This document shows positions 45,917 through 54,757 of a stretch of 64,000 bases of DNA, one piece after another. The translations under genes were made by a program, and so were the position numbers. The DNA is from Aquiflexum sp. TKW24L (GTDB lineage Bacteria; Bacteroidota; Bacteroidia; Cytophagales; Cyclobacteriaceae). The DNA is taken from NCBI RefSeq assembly GCF_023502205.1, contig NZ_JAMFLG010000001.1:62001-126000 (forward strand), written 5' to 3'. Numbering within the stretch: position 1 is the first letter of the stretch; every line of letters starts with the position of its first letter. Below the pieces are notes generated by a model. That model searched no databases and was not told where the DNA came from. It worked only from the letters and a program-made list of their open reading frames with translations.

Positions 45917-46477
45917 ATGAAATACCTGATTGTAGGACTTGGGAATATCGGTCCGGAATATGAGTTGACCCGGCACAATGTGGGATTTTTGACAGTAGAC
46001 AGACTCGCCGACAAGCAAGGTGTCTCTTGGAAAAGCGACCGTCTTGCGTTCAGCACCAATTTCAAGTACAAAAGCAGACAGATTTACCTGATCAAACCCA
46101 CCACTTACATGAACCTAAGCGGAAAAGCTGTGAATTATTGGATGAAGGAATTGGATATTCCCAAAGAAAACATCATGGTCATCGTGGATGATGTGGCCCT
46201 GCCATTTGGTAAACTCCGGATGAGAGGAAAAGGCTCTGCGGCAGGACATAATGGACTCAAAAATATTGAAGAACTTACAGGAGGACAGGATTATCCTAGA
46301 CTGAGATTTGGTATTGGAGATGATTTTCCAAAAGGAAGACAGATAGAATATGTTCTCGGAAGATGGTCTCAAAAAGAAATCGACGAACTTCCTATTTTCA
46401 TGGACAAAGCCATTGAAATGACACTTAGCCTCTGTACCGTCGGTATCAATATGACGATGACTCAATTTAATGAATGA
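45917..46477 (+). CDS. pth: Peptidyl-tRNA hydrolase
   Basis: A 186-residue protein from the ATG at 45917; the TTG nine codons upstream lies in the terminator/-7 box. MKYLIVGLGNIGPEYELTRHNVGF has the catalytic His of RHNVGF, and KPTTYMNLSGKAV and VIVDDVALPFGKLRMRGKGSAAGHNGLKN are canonical. It frees tRNA from stalled peptidyl-tRNA. Ends the prs-rplY-pth block. Confidence 0.96.
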   Translation: MKYLIVGLGNIGPEYELTRHNVGFLTVDRLADKQGVSWKSDRLAFSTNFKYKSRQIYLIKPTTYMNLSGKAVNYWMKELDIPKENIMVIVDDVALPFGKLRMRGKGSAAGHNGLKNIEELTGGQDYPRLRFGIGDDFPKGRQIEYVLGRWSQKEIDELPIFMDKAIEMTLSLCTVGINMTMTQFNE

Positions 46478-46786
46478 AAACGAAATATGCTTCGTGAAAT
46501 AGATTGAAATATGCAATTGGCGATATATAATTGAAATACGCTTCGCGAAATACCATTGAAATAATTTTCAGGTCAGACCGTATTTCCATTTTGTTTCATC
46601 CTTATTTCTATCATATTTCTACTCTATTTCTACCTTATTTCCATCATATTTCCATCGTATTTCAACCCTATTTCCATCATATTTCTACCATATTTCAATC
46701 TTATTTCCCTTCAATAAAAAAGTATTATGGAATAATCTTTTGAAATCAACTTTTTGGAAACTTACTTTGCAACCAACTCAGGCAAC
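46478..46786. other. Gene-free leader region with GAAATA/TATTTC repeat architecture
   Basis: Six GAAATA motifs (46482, 46496, 46506, 46533, 46547, 46558) are followed by 12 TATTTC-type units on an exact 11-bp grid (listed separately). The two halves are roughly reverse complementary in motif, so long imperfect pairing is possible. The frame 46531-46743 through this region is just the translation of an 11-bp repeat and is not called as a gene. Confidence 0.75.
46581..46712 (+). repeat. 12-unit, 11-bp-period TATTTC array
   Basis: TATTTC starts at 46581, then 46603, 46614, 46625, 46636, 46647, 46658, 46669, 46680, 46691 and 46702, with a TGTTTC at 46592: twelve units exactly 11 bp apart. Between the motifs the 5-bp spacer varies around CYAYC or YATCN. 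Confidence 0.9.
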
Positions 46787-46894
46787 TGATTTATAAAGAA
46801 GAGGTGAGAGAACAGGCTCGCTGACCCTCTGGCAACCATTCGCAACAGTGAAAAGGTGCCAATACCTGCCCGAATAAACGGGAACTATAAATTA
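46787..46894 (+). ncRNA. SAM-I (S-box) type riboswitch
   Basis: Upstream of metZ, the core reads AGAGGTGAGAGAACAGGCTC, then CTGACCCTCTGGCAACC and GGTGCCAATACC, the S-box kink-turn/J3-4 pattern. P1 arms TGATTTATA (46787-46795) and TATAAATTA (46886-46894) pair with one G-T. It should sense S-adenosylmethionine and reduce metZ expression when SAM is high. The gene starts 313 bp further on, an unusually long gap filled in part by repeats. Confidence 0.85.
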
Positions 46895-46949
46895 GACATT
46901 ATGCGATTTCAGCTTTCCAATCATCTTTCGGAATTTTCCAGAATTTTAA

Positions 46950-47034
46950 GGTACAAAGTACGAAGTACGAAGTACGATGTAGGAAGTACGAAGTTTGAAG
47001 TAGGATTTAAGATTTATGATTTACGATTTACGAA
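46950..47034 (+). repeat. Degenerate 8-bp (AAGTACGA) and ATTTACG repeat cluster
   Basis: AAGTACGA occurs perfectly or nearly so about five times between 46955 and 46992, then GAAGT units and three copies of GATTTA(Y)G(A) up to 47034. It lies between riboswitch and metZ, in the transcribed leader. Looks like a dispersed low-complexity repeat inserted in the leader. Confidence 0.8.
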
Positions 47035-47207
47035 TTCCAAGGAATTTCTTATTTCGATTTTTTCCTCAATTCTAAATAATTTGTGTTCCTGCCATAAAAT
47101 TATATTGGCACTGAGTTTTTTGATTCTTCCAAAATTTTCCATTAACACATTCCCTTTATTTCAACACACCACTAACCTATTAACCAATACCTAAATACCA
47201 TTCTCCC

Positions 47208-48377
47208 ATGTCCCATTTCGAAACCGACGCCATCCGCATCAGCGCAAGCCAATCAAGCCAAAGAGAACATTCCTCCCCGATTTACCTGACTTCGAGTTTT
47301 ACTTTTGATTCGGCTGAAGAAGCGAGACAGATGTTTGCCGAGGAAGTCGAAGGAAATATTTATTCCCGGTATTCCAATCCCAATTCGTCGGACTTGATCC
47401 AAAAAGTCTGTGCGGCAGAAGGAACAGAATCCGGAATTGCGACCTCATCGGGCATGGCGGCCATGTTTGGAAGTATTGCATCGCTATTGCAGCAAGGAGA
47501 CCATATTTTGGCTTCCCGCTCCCTTTTTGGTTCTACACATCAGCTACTCACGCGCATTTTCCCAAAATGGGGAATAACTTCCACTTACGGAGATATTTCG
47601 ACCTTTCAGCATTGGGACAAACTCGTGCAGCCTAACACCAAAATGCTGTTTATCGAAACTCCTTCCAATCCGGGATTAGAAATCATTGACCTGGAGTGGG
47701 CAGGGAAATTTGCAGCTGCACATAACCTGATCTTGGTAGTTGACAACTGTTTTGCTACTCCTTACCTGCAACAACCAGCAAAATGGGGAGCCCATATTGT
47801 TACGCATTCTGCCACCAAATATATCGACGGTCAAGGTCGGATTTTGGGAGGTTTGATCTTGGGTAAAAAGGAACTGATCAAAGAAGTAGAATTTTTCACA
47901 AGACATACCGGACCATCTATCTCTCCCTTCAATGCTTGGATTTTGTCAAAAAGTATGGAAACCTTGGCTGTCAGAATGGACAGGCATTGTGAAAATGCAT
48001 TGAAAGTGGCATCCTATTTTGAAGGAAACAAAGAAATTGATTTTGTCAAATATCCGTTCCTTCCCTCCCATCCTCAATATGAACTTGCCAAAAAACAAAT
48101 GAAACAAGGTGGAGGAATTATTACCCTCACCTTGAAAGGAGGATTGGCAAGGGCACAGAAATTCATTGATTCCCTTCAGATGGTATCCATCACACCAAAC
48201 CTCGGAGATAGCCGCAGCATCATCACCCATCCTGCTTCTACTACTCATAGCAAACTCTCAGTGGAAGAAAGGGCCAAAGTGGGGATTTCGGATGGATTGG
48301 TAAGGTTATCCGTTGGGCTTGAACATTATGAAGACATTATCAAAGACGTCGAAAATGCCCTGATACATTCAAAATAA
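47208..48377 (+). CDS. metZ: O-succinylhomoserine sulfhydrylase (Cys/Met metabolism PLP enzyme)
   Basis: A 389-residue PLP fold type I enzyme. SRYSNPN near residue 53, VVDNCFATPYLQQP near 177-190, and the Schiff-base Lys204 in HSATKYIDGQGR. RLSVGLEHYEDII is the C-terminal family block. It makes homocysteine from an activated homoserine and sulfide. Preceded by a SAM-I riboswitch, which supports a methionine role. Cystathionine gamma-synthase or O-acetylhomoserine specificity cannot be excluded by eye. Confidence 0.92.
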   Translation: MSHFETDAIRISASQSSQREHSSPIYLTSSFTFDSAEEARQMFAEEVEGNIYSRYSNPNSSDLIQKVCAAEGTESGIATSSGMAAMFGSIASLLQQGDHILASRSLFGSTHQLLTRIFPKWGITSTYGDISTFQHWDKLVQPNTKMLFIETPSNPGLEIIDLEWAGKFAAAHNLILVVDNCFATPYLQQPAKWGAHIVTHSATKYIDGQGRILGGLILGKKELIKEVEFFTRHTGPSISPFNAWILSKSMETLAVRMDRHCENALKVASYFEGNKEIDFVKYPFLPSHPQYELAKKQMKQGGGIITLTLKGGLARAQKFIDSLQMVSITPNLGDSRSIITHPASTTHSKLSVEERAKVGISDGLVRLSVGLEHYEDIIKDVENALIHSK

Positions 48378-48405
48378 AGGATTTTGATCAAAAGTGAATA
48401 CTACC

Positions 48406-48437
48406 AAAGGCATAAAAGGTCGACTTTTGTGCCTTTT
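48406..48437 (+). terminator. Rho-independent terminator of metZ
   Basis: 13-bp stem with one G-T (48406-48418 with 48424-48436), 5-nt loop, short T tail. Confidence 0.75.
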
Positions 48438-48527
48438 GTACTATTTCAATATTTTTTGTCCAAGCCTGAGGCTGGTATTTTATCGGAATCAGAATTAAAT
48501 TAGATTCTCAATCTAATCTTTCCCAAA

Positions 48528-49082
48528 ATGATCAAAAACCCAATAGATATAATGGATAAACTGAAATCCATTATTTCGCAAACCGAACTGGAAAGGACAA
48601 TCAAATGGGGAATTGATGTCTATACCTACAGAGGTCAAAATATTTTGGGCATTGCGGCATTCAAATCCTATGTGGGGATTTGGTTTTACAATGGCGTTTT
48701 TTTAACCGATCCTGCGCAGGTTTTGGTCAATGCGCAAGAGGGCAAAACCAAATCACAACGGCAATGGAGGTTTCAATCCATCGATGAAATCAATCCCGAT
48801 TTAATCATTTCTTACATCCAAGAGGCCATTGAAAATGCTAAAAATGGGCTTAAACCTGACATCCAAAAATCTAAGGAAATAGAAATCCCCACCATACTCA
48901 GCGAGGCATTGTGTTCGGATGAAGAATTCAATTTCTGTTTTGAAAAGCTAAGTTCTTACAAACAAAAAGAATATTCGGCATACATACAGGAAGCCAAACG
49001 GGAAGCAACTCAATTGACCCGACTGGAAAAAATCAAACCGATGATCATGCAGGGAATCGGTCTAAATGATAAATACAAATAG
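48528..49082 (+). CDS. YdeI/OmpD-associated, DUF1801-type protein
   Basis: A 184-residue protein. The core (IKWGIDVYTYRGQNILGIAAFKSYVGIWFYNG) is the YdeI/DUF1801 signature. The C-terminal half is helical (FNFCFEKLSSYKQKEYSAYIQEAKREATQLTRLEKI), the usual extended tail of the YdeI group. The fold resembles frataxin/iron-chaperone proteins; biochemical role unknown. It is followed 5 bp later by another DUF1801 gene. Confidence 0.85.
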   Translation: MIKNPIDIMDKLKSIISQTELERTIKWGIDVYTYRGQNILGIAAFKSYVGIWFYNGVFLTDPAQVLVNAQEGKTKSQRQWRFQSIDEINPDLIISYIQEAIENAKNGLKPDIQKSKEIEIPTILSEALCSDEEFNFCFEKLSSYKQKEYSAYIQEAKREATQLTRLEKIKPMIMQGIGLNDKYK

Positions 49083-49087
49083 AAACC

Positions 49088-49513
49088 ATGACCAAGAACA
49101 AAACCCAGGAAACGGACAGTTCTGTAACGAATTTTATCAATTCCGTAGAAAATGACCAGAAAAGAAAAGACAGCTTTGAACTGATCAAGATTTTCAGCGA
49201 AGTGTCAGGTTTTGAACCCAAAATGTGGGGCCCAAGTATCATTGGATTTGGTTCTTACCATTATAAATATGACAGTGGCCGTGAGGATGATGCACCGCTT
49301 TTGGGATTCTCACCGAGAAAGGCTGCTATCTCACTTTATTTATTATGTGATGTAGAAGGTCAGCATGGTGCGCTGCTCGGCCAATTAGGCAAATTCAAAA
49401 ATGGTAAATCCTGTGTGTATATCAACAAGCTTTCAGATGTGAGTGAAGAGGTAATCAAGGCTTTGGCCAAAGAATGTATCAAATTCATCCATGAAAAATA
49501 CCCCACTGAGTGA
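49088..49513 (+). CDS. DUF1801 domain protein
   Basis: A 141-residue protein. FELIKIFSEVSGFEPKMWGPSIIGFGSYHYKYDSGRE and SLYLLCDVEGQHGALLGQLGKFKNGKSCVYINKL are the DUF1801 hallmarks. Cotranscribed with the YdeI-like gene (5-bp gap). Function unknown; the family is common in Bacteroidota as an intracellular 'YdhG-like' protein. Confidence 0.88.
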   Translation: MTKNKTQETDSSVTNFINSVENDQKRKDSFELIKIFSEVSGFEPKMWGPSIIGFGSYHYKYDSGREDDAPLLGFSPRKAAISLYLLCDVEGQHGALLGQLGKFKNGKSCVYINKLSDVSEEVIKALAKECIKFIHEKYPTE

Positions 49514-49598
49514 CTTTTGTCATTGGGCAGTTTATTTGGATCATTTATATTTAAAACAGATAATTTGCCTTCAATGATGAATCATTTGATGCGTTCTT

Positions 49599-49606
49599 TA
49601 TCTTTG
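49599..49606 (+). promoter_or_regulatory. -7 box (TATCTTTG) before the His-rich gene
   Basis: Exact TAnnTTTG match ending 6 bp before the ATG at 49613, which would give a leaderless transcript for the metal-efflux operon. No -33 motif at proper spacing is visible. Confidence 0.4.
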
Positions 49607-49612
49607 AATTAA

Positions 49613-50026
49613 ATGCTGAAAAACTATCTGTCCCTGTTTTTTTTATCAGTCTCCACATTGATGATGTTGGGGCACAGCATTTTTCCCCATCATCACCATG
49701 GAAATGCGGATGAATTTCACCACAATCACCATTCACACCAAGGAGAAGTCATAGGTTTTAATTCTGCTGATCATCATGGCCTATTAGATAATGTCTTTTC
49801 ATTTGTTCCCCACGGACAAAAAGGAGTAGAATGCATCTCCTGTCCCAATATGGACGAGACATTTAACAAACAGTATTTTGATTTCCAGTCTAATGATACA
49901 TTATGTCTGAAAATCAGTTTTCCTGTATTTGTTGTAAATAAACAATTTTTTGACCCTACTGAAGCTTCGCTAATAGTTGGCTATTTTCCACCCGGTGGAT
50001 TAAGAGCACCACCGTTTTTTAGCTGA
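49613..50026 (+). CDS. His-rich secreted protein of metal-efflux operon
   Basis: A 137-residue protein with one N-terminal hydrophobic helix (residues 4-22), followed by a His-rich stretch (FPHHHHGNADEFHHNHHSHQ) that should bind metal. It has a CISCPNM pair of Cys, and ends PPGGLRAPPFFS. It is a small periplasmic metal-binding protein found in front of CzcB-like genes in Bacteroidota; not homologous to a named family that I can cite. It is 77 bp before the adaptor gene. Confidence 0.85.
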   Translation: MLKNYLSLFFLSVSTLMMLGHSIFPHHHHGNADEFHHNHHSHQGEVIGFNSADHHGLLDNVFSFVPHGQKGVECISCPNMDETFNKQYFDFQSNDTLCLKISFPVFVVNKQFFDPTEASLIVGYFPPGGLRAPPFFS

Positions 50027-50103
50027 TTTCATTGTGACCAATAATCCTGCTTGGATTCTCTTTGGCACACCATCTTCTATTTAAAATCTAAATTTACATT
50101 TCC

Positions 50104-51600
50104 ATGAAAAAGGCAAATACCCTTTTGGCTTGGCTATTGGTCCTCGCTTTCAGTTGCGGCCAACCCCATGACCATAGCCACGATGAGGAAGAATCAATCC
50201 CGCCCGTGGCATTGACCTCCTATTCAGACAAAACCGAACTTTTTACAGACTTCCCTTACCTGATAGCCGGAAAACCAACAACCATGATGGTTCACCTGAC
50301 TAGTCTCGGGGATAAATTCCAACCGATTCAAGATGGGGAAATCAAAGTCACCCTTACCGTGGACGGAAAGAATTTTTTGGCTGAAGCAAATAGCCAAGCA
50401 AGTACAGGCATCTATGAAGTTGAAATCACCCCTGAATCAAGCGGTGCAGGGAAACTCACTTTTGATGTCCAAACCGGTCAAAGTTCAGAACAATTTATTT
50501 TTGAAAATATTGAGGTTTTCAGCGATTTGGTCGCTGTGGTCAGAAATCAGAAAGCGTCTGAAACCGGGGAGGAGATTAGCTATTTGAAGCCTCAGGCTTG
50601 GAATATTGAATTTGCCAATGAACCCGTACGCAGGGTTACTTTCAGGGAAATCCTAAAAACAAGTGGTCAGGTCCTTCCCGCTCCGGGAGATGAAACAGTG
50701 ATCACCGCCAATTCAGGGGGCGCGGTCATTTTTGCGAGCAACAAAACGATTGTTGGATCAAAGCTGAATGTCGGTGACCATCTTTTTACCATCACCGGTG
50801 GAAGCCTTGCCCAGGGAAATCCCGATGTCTACTACAAAGAAACCAAAGCCAAATACGAATTGGCCAAAGCTGAATTTGAACGGGCTGAAATTTTGGTGAA
50901 GGATAAGATTATTTCGGAACGGGATTTCCTCAAAACCAAACTTGAGTATGAAAACATGCAGTCGAGCTATCAGGCAGTTTCCAAAAACTATTCCGCTTCC
51001 GGCCAAAAAGTAACCACGAGTTCAAATGGTTTCCTCAAAAATCTCCTTGTTTCTGAAGGTCAATATGTCGAACCCGGAATTCCTTTGGCCTTGGTCAGTA
51101 AAAACAAAAAGATAGTACTTCAGGCAAATGTTTCCCAAAAGTACTTCCAAAAATTGCCTTCCATCAGCGCTGCCAATTTTAAAATCATCAGCGAAGAGAC
51201 AGTTTTTGATACAGAAAACATGAACGGTAAGGTTATCTCCTTCGGAAAAAGTACTTCTGAAAACACGTCCTACATACCGATCTCTTTTGAAATAGACAAT
51301 ATTGGAAATATCATCCCGGGATCTGTGGCTGAAGTTTACCTGAAATCAACTCCCATACCGGATGCTTTGGTGATTCCTTCTTCTGCCTTGATGGAAGAGC
51401 TTGGAAATTTCTTTGTTTTTGTACAGACAGGAGGAGAAACTTTCCAAAAAAGAGAAATCAAATTGGGAGGCAATGATGGAAAACATGTACAGGTACTCTC
51501 AGGAGTGAAAGAAGGAGAAAGGGTCGTCACTAAAGGGGCCTATGCCATCAAATTGGCAAGTGCCTCAGGAGCTATTCCGGAGCATGGTCACTCCCATTGA
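50104..51600 (+). CDS. RND efflux periplasmic adaptor (CzcB/CusB type), lipoprotein
   Basis: A 498-residue membrane-fusion lipoprotein; lipobox Cys in AFSCG (about residue 18), directly followed by HDHSHDEEE, and the C-terminus ends in EHGHSH, both metal-binding. Beta-barrel, lipoyl and hairpin domains are visible (VITANSGGAVIF, SNGFLKNLLVSEGQYVEPG). It joins the inner-membrane pump to the TolC protein. Second gene of the heavy-metal efflux operon. Confidence 0.94.
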   Translation: MKKANTLLAWLLVLAFSCGQPHDHSHDEEESIPPVALTSYSDKTELFTDFPYLIAGKPTTMMVHLTSLGDKFQPIQDGEIKVTLTVDGKNFLAEANSQASTGIYEVEITPESSGAGKLTFDVQTGQSSEQFIFENIEVFSDLVAVVRNQKASETGEEISYLKPQAWNIEFANEPVRRVTFREILKTSGQVLPAPGDETVITANSGGAVIFASNKTIVGSKLNVGDHLFTITGGSLAQGNPDVYYKETKAKYELAKAEFERAEILVKDKIISERDFLKTKLEYENMQSSYQAVSKNYSASGQKVTTSSNGFLKNLLVSEGQYVEPGIPLALVSKNKKIVLQANVSQKYFQKLPSISAANFKIISEETVFDTENMNGKVISFGKSTSENTSYIPISFEIDNIGNIIPGSVAEVYLKSTPIPDALVIPSSALMEELGNFFVFVQTGGETFQKREIKLGGNDGKHVQVLSGVKEGERVVTKGAYAIKLASASGAIPEHGHSH

Positions 51601-51667
51601 CCTTGAGTTGTTTTATAGGGATATCACCCCAATCTACTGATTTTCAATATAATACATCAAGAAAAAC

Positions 51668-54600
51668 ATGCTCAACAGAATCTTAAAATTTTCACTTAAC
51701 AACCGACTTTTGGTCATTGTCGGCTTTGGTCTGTTATCACTTTTTGGAACATACATTGCCTTTAATATGGAAGTGGATGTTTTCCCTGACCTGACGGCGC
51801 CTACTGTGGTGGTCTTGACTGAAGCCCACGGCATGGCCCCGGAAGAGGTGGAGCGTCTTGTCACCTTTCCTATAGAAACGTCTGTCAACGGTGCAAGTAA
51901 TGTCCGACGGGTCCGCAGTGCATCATCAGGAGGTTTCTCAGTGGTTTGGGTCGAATTTGAATGGGATACGGATATCTACCGGGCAAGACAAGTGGTCAAC
52001 GAAAAATTAGCCACTATATCTGATAGGCTTCCTGACGGAGTTGGAACTCCCACTATGGCACCACAATCTTCCATTATGGGAGAAATTATGTTCGTCGCCC
52101 TTTCTGCTGACAGCACCACTATGATGGACTTGCGAACCATCGCGGATTGGATTATCCGGCCAAGGCTCTTGGCTACCGGTGGTGTAGCTCAGGTAATCGT
52201 GTATGGTGGAGACTTCAAGCAATACCAAATACAAGCCAATCCCCAAAGGATGAACTTCCATGGTGTCTCCCTTTCGGAACTTATTGCTGCAGCCGGAGAA
52301 TCAAACGGCAACTCTTCAGGAGGATTTTTGAATGAGTATGGAAATGAATACATCATCAAGGGGATTGGAAGAACGAATGACGTAAGCGAAATCGGAAGGT
52401 CAATTATCAAAAAATCAAGTGGACAGATCATCAGGATCGAAGATGTCGCAGAAATTAAAATCGGCTCGGCACCAAAAATCGGAGATGCTTCCAATAACGG
52501 TAAGCCATCTGTGGTGCTCGCTGTATCCAAACAACCGAGTGTCAATACTTTGGAATTGACCTCAAAAATCGATGAAGCCGTCTTTGATCTTCAAAAAACC
52601 TTGCCTGCAGACATTGTCATCAATACCAAAGTTTTCAGGCAGGCAGATTTTATCAACGCCTCCATCAGCAATATCCAAAGAACACTCATGGAGGGAAGTG
52701 CCTTTGTGGTGATCGTTCTCTTTTTGTTTTTGATGAATTGGAGAGCAACGATCATTTCCCTATTAGCGATTCCTATCTCTCTGCTTGTGGCAATTTTGAC
52801 CTTGAAGTGGCTTGGTTTTACGATCAACACCATGAGTCTCGGAGGCATGGCGATCGCAATCGGTGATTTGGTAGACGATGCTATCATTGATGTGGAGAAT
52901 GTTTTGAAAAGGCTGAAGGAAAATGCCAAGAAACCAAAAGCAGAAAGAACCAATCAGATTGAGGTGATTTTCAATGCCTCTTTTGAAATCCGTCAATCCA
53001 TCATCAATGCTACATTTATAATCATTGTGGCATTTATTCCACTATTCTTTCTCTCAGGAATGGAAGGAAAGCTTTTGGCACCATTGGGCATCGCCTTTAT
53101 CGTGGCGCTTTTTGCTTCCCTGATCATTGCCATCACATTGACCCCTGTACTGTGCAGCTATATGCTGACAAATGAAGAAAGGCTCGAAAAACAGGAGAAG
53201 GAAAGTTGGCTCGTGACCAAACTTCAAGTGTTCTATGTTACTTTTTTGGAGTTTGCTATGAAGTGGAAAAAGGCTTTTATCGGTTCAGCGCTGGGAATGT
53301 TGGTTTTGGCTATTTTAGCATTTACCCAATTGGGAAGAAGCTTTTTACCGGAATTTAATGAGGGGGCTTTGACTTTGGCAGTTGTCTCATTACCCGGTCT
53401 TTCATTGGAAGAAAGCAATAAAATCGGAAAAAGGGTGGAGGATGTCCTACTGACTATTCCCGAAATAATATCCACTACTAGAAGAACAGGCAGGGCGGAA
53501 TTGGATGAACATGCCCAAGGTGTCAATTCTTCTGAAATTGAGGTTCCTTTTGAACTTGGGGAAAGAACAAGGGCAGAATTTTTGGCAGACTTGAGGGATA
53601 AACTTTCTGTTGTTAAGGAAGCTAACATTTCAATAGGTCAACCGATTTCACACAGAATCGACCATATGCTTTCGGGTACGCGGGCAAACATTGCCATCAA
53701 AATATTTGGCTCCGACCTCAACAGGATGAATGCGCTTGGCAATCAGATCAAAAATGAAATTCAGAATATCGAAGGATTGGTAGACCTGAGTGTAGAACCA
53801 CAGATCGAAATCCCTCAAATCCAGATCAAGGCCAAAAGAGAAATGTTGAGCCATTATGGGATTACCATTGGGCAGTTCAATGAATTTGTGGATGTGGGAT
53901 TATCGGGTGAAAAAGTTTCTGATATCTATGAGGAAAACCGCTCCTTTGACCTTATTGTCAGGTTTGATCCGCAAAGCAGAGGGGAAATGGAAGATATCCT
54001 CAACACCCAGATTGATACCCATACCGGTGAAAAAATTCCGCTTCACTACGTGGCTGACATTGTATCAGCCAGTGGACCCAATACGATCAACAGGGAAAAT
54101 GTCCAGAGGAAAACAGTCGTATCTGCAAATGTGGCAGGACGTGACCAAAAATCCGTTGTGGATGAAGTACGTCAAAGAATCAATGACAACATTAAATTGC
54201 CGGAAGGATACCATGTCGAGCTCGGTGGTCAATTTGAAGCCGAAGAAGAAGCCTCCTCTACCCTCTTGATAGCTTCGATGTTTTCTTTATTAGTGATTTT
54301 TCTGATTCTTTTTCAGGAATTCAAAAATGCAAAAACGGCTTCAATCATTCTAATCAATTTGCCTCTTGCCTTGATAGGAGGGATTTTGAGTATCTATTTT
54401 ACCAATGGAATTCTGAGCATTCCTGCCATCATCGGGTTCATCACTTTATTTGGCATTGCTACCCGAAACGGCATTCTATTGGTCTCCCACTATGAAACTT
54501 TGAGAGAAGAAGGCTTGGATCTTTACCAAACGGTTATTCAAGGCTCCAAAGACAGGTTGAGTCCTATTTTGATGACCGCCATCACTGCGGGGCTTGCCTT

Positions 54601-54757
54601 GATTCCATTGGCTTTGGCGAGTGACCTTCCAGGGAATGAAATCCAAAGCCCGATGGCAAAAGTCATTTTGGGGGGATTGACTACTTCTACTCTTTTAAAT
54701 CTCATCATCGTGCCGATGGTGTATTATCTATCCAAAACAAAATCTGAGATAAAATGA
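51668..54757 (+). CDS. Heavy-metal RND efflux pump (CzcA/CusA family)
   Basis: A 1029-residue, 12-TM RND pump. N-terminal FNMEVDVFPDLTAPTV and EVERLVTFPIE are HME-type. The proton-relay helix 4 reads AIGDLVDDAIIDVENV, with two adjacent Asp as in HAE-type pumps, unlike the divalent-type DFGxxxDGA and monovalent AIGxMVDAA motifs, so metal specificity is not assignable. Helix 10-12 region includes GFITLFGIATRNGILLVSHY. Its stop overlaps the start of the TolC gene by 4 bp (ATGA). Confidence 0.95.
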   Translation: MLNRILKFSLNNRLLVIVGFGLLSLFGTYIAFNMEVDVFPDLTAPTVVVLTEAHGMAPEEVERLVTFPIETSVNGASNVRRVRSASSGGFSVVWVEFEWDTDIYRARQVVNEKLATISDRLPDGVGTPTMAPQSSIMGEIMFVALSADSTTMMDLRTIADWIIRPRLLATGGVAQVIVYGGDFKQYQIQANPQRMNFHGVSLSELIAAAGESNGNSSGGFLNEYGNEYIIKGIGRTNDVSEIGRSIIKKSSGQIIRIEDVAEIKIGSAPKIGDASNNGKPSVVLAVSKQPSVNTLELTSKIDEAVFDLQKTLPADIVINTKVFRQADFINASISNIQRTLMEGSAFVVIVLFLFLMNWRATIISLLAIPISLLVAILTLKWLGFTINTMSLGGMAIAIGDLVDDAIIDVENVLKRLKENAKKPKAERTNQIEVIFNASFEIRQSIINATFIIIVAFIPLFFLSGMEGKLLAPLGIAFIVALFASLIIAITLTPVLCSYMLTNEERLEKQEKESWLVTKLQVFYVTFLEFAMKWKKAFIGSALGMLVLAILAFTQLGRSFLPEFNEGALTLAVVSLPGLSLEESNKIGKRVEDVLLTIPEIISTTRRTGRAELDEHAQGVNSSEIEVPFELGERTRAEFLADLRDKLSVVKEANISIGQPISHRIDHMLSGTRANIAIKIFGSDLNRMNALGNQIKNEIQNIEGLVDLSVEPQIEIPQIQIKAKREMLSHYGITIGQFNEFVDVGLSGEKVSDIYEENRSFDLIVRFDPQSRGEMEDILNTQIDTHTGEKIPLHYVADIVSASGPNTINRENVQRKTVVSANVAGRDQKSVVDEVRQRINDNIKLPEGYHVELGGQFEAEEEASSTLLIASMFSLLVIFLILFQEFKNAKTASIILINLPLALIGGILSIYFTNGILSIPAIIGFITLFGIATRNGILLVSHYETLREEGLDLYQTVIQGSKDRLSPILMTAITAGLALIPLALASDLPGNEIQSPMAKVILGGLTTSTLLNLIIVPMVYYLSKTKSEIK

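Noticed and set aside
46531-46743. 70-codon open frame upstream of metZ
   Set aside because: It is the translation of the 11-bp TATTTC repeat and has a period-11 peptide; no start context or homology.
46856-47194. 112-codon frame over the SAM riboswitch
   Set aside because: It starts inside the aptamer and runs through low-complexity repeats; composition is not coding-like.
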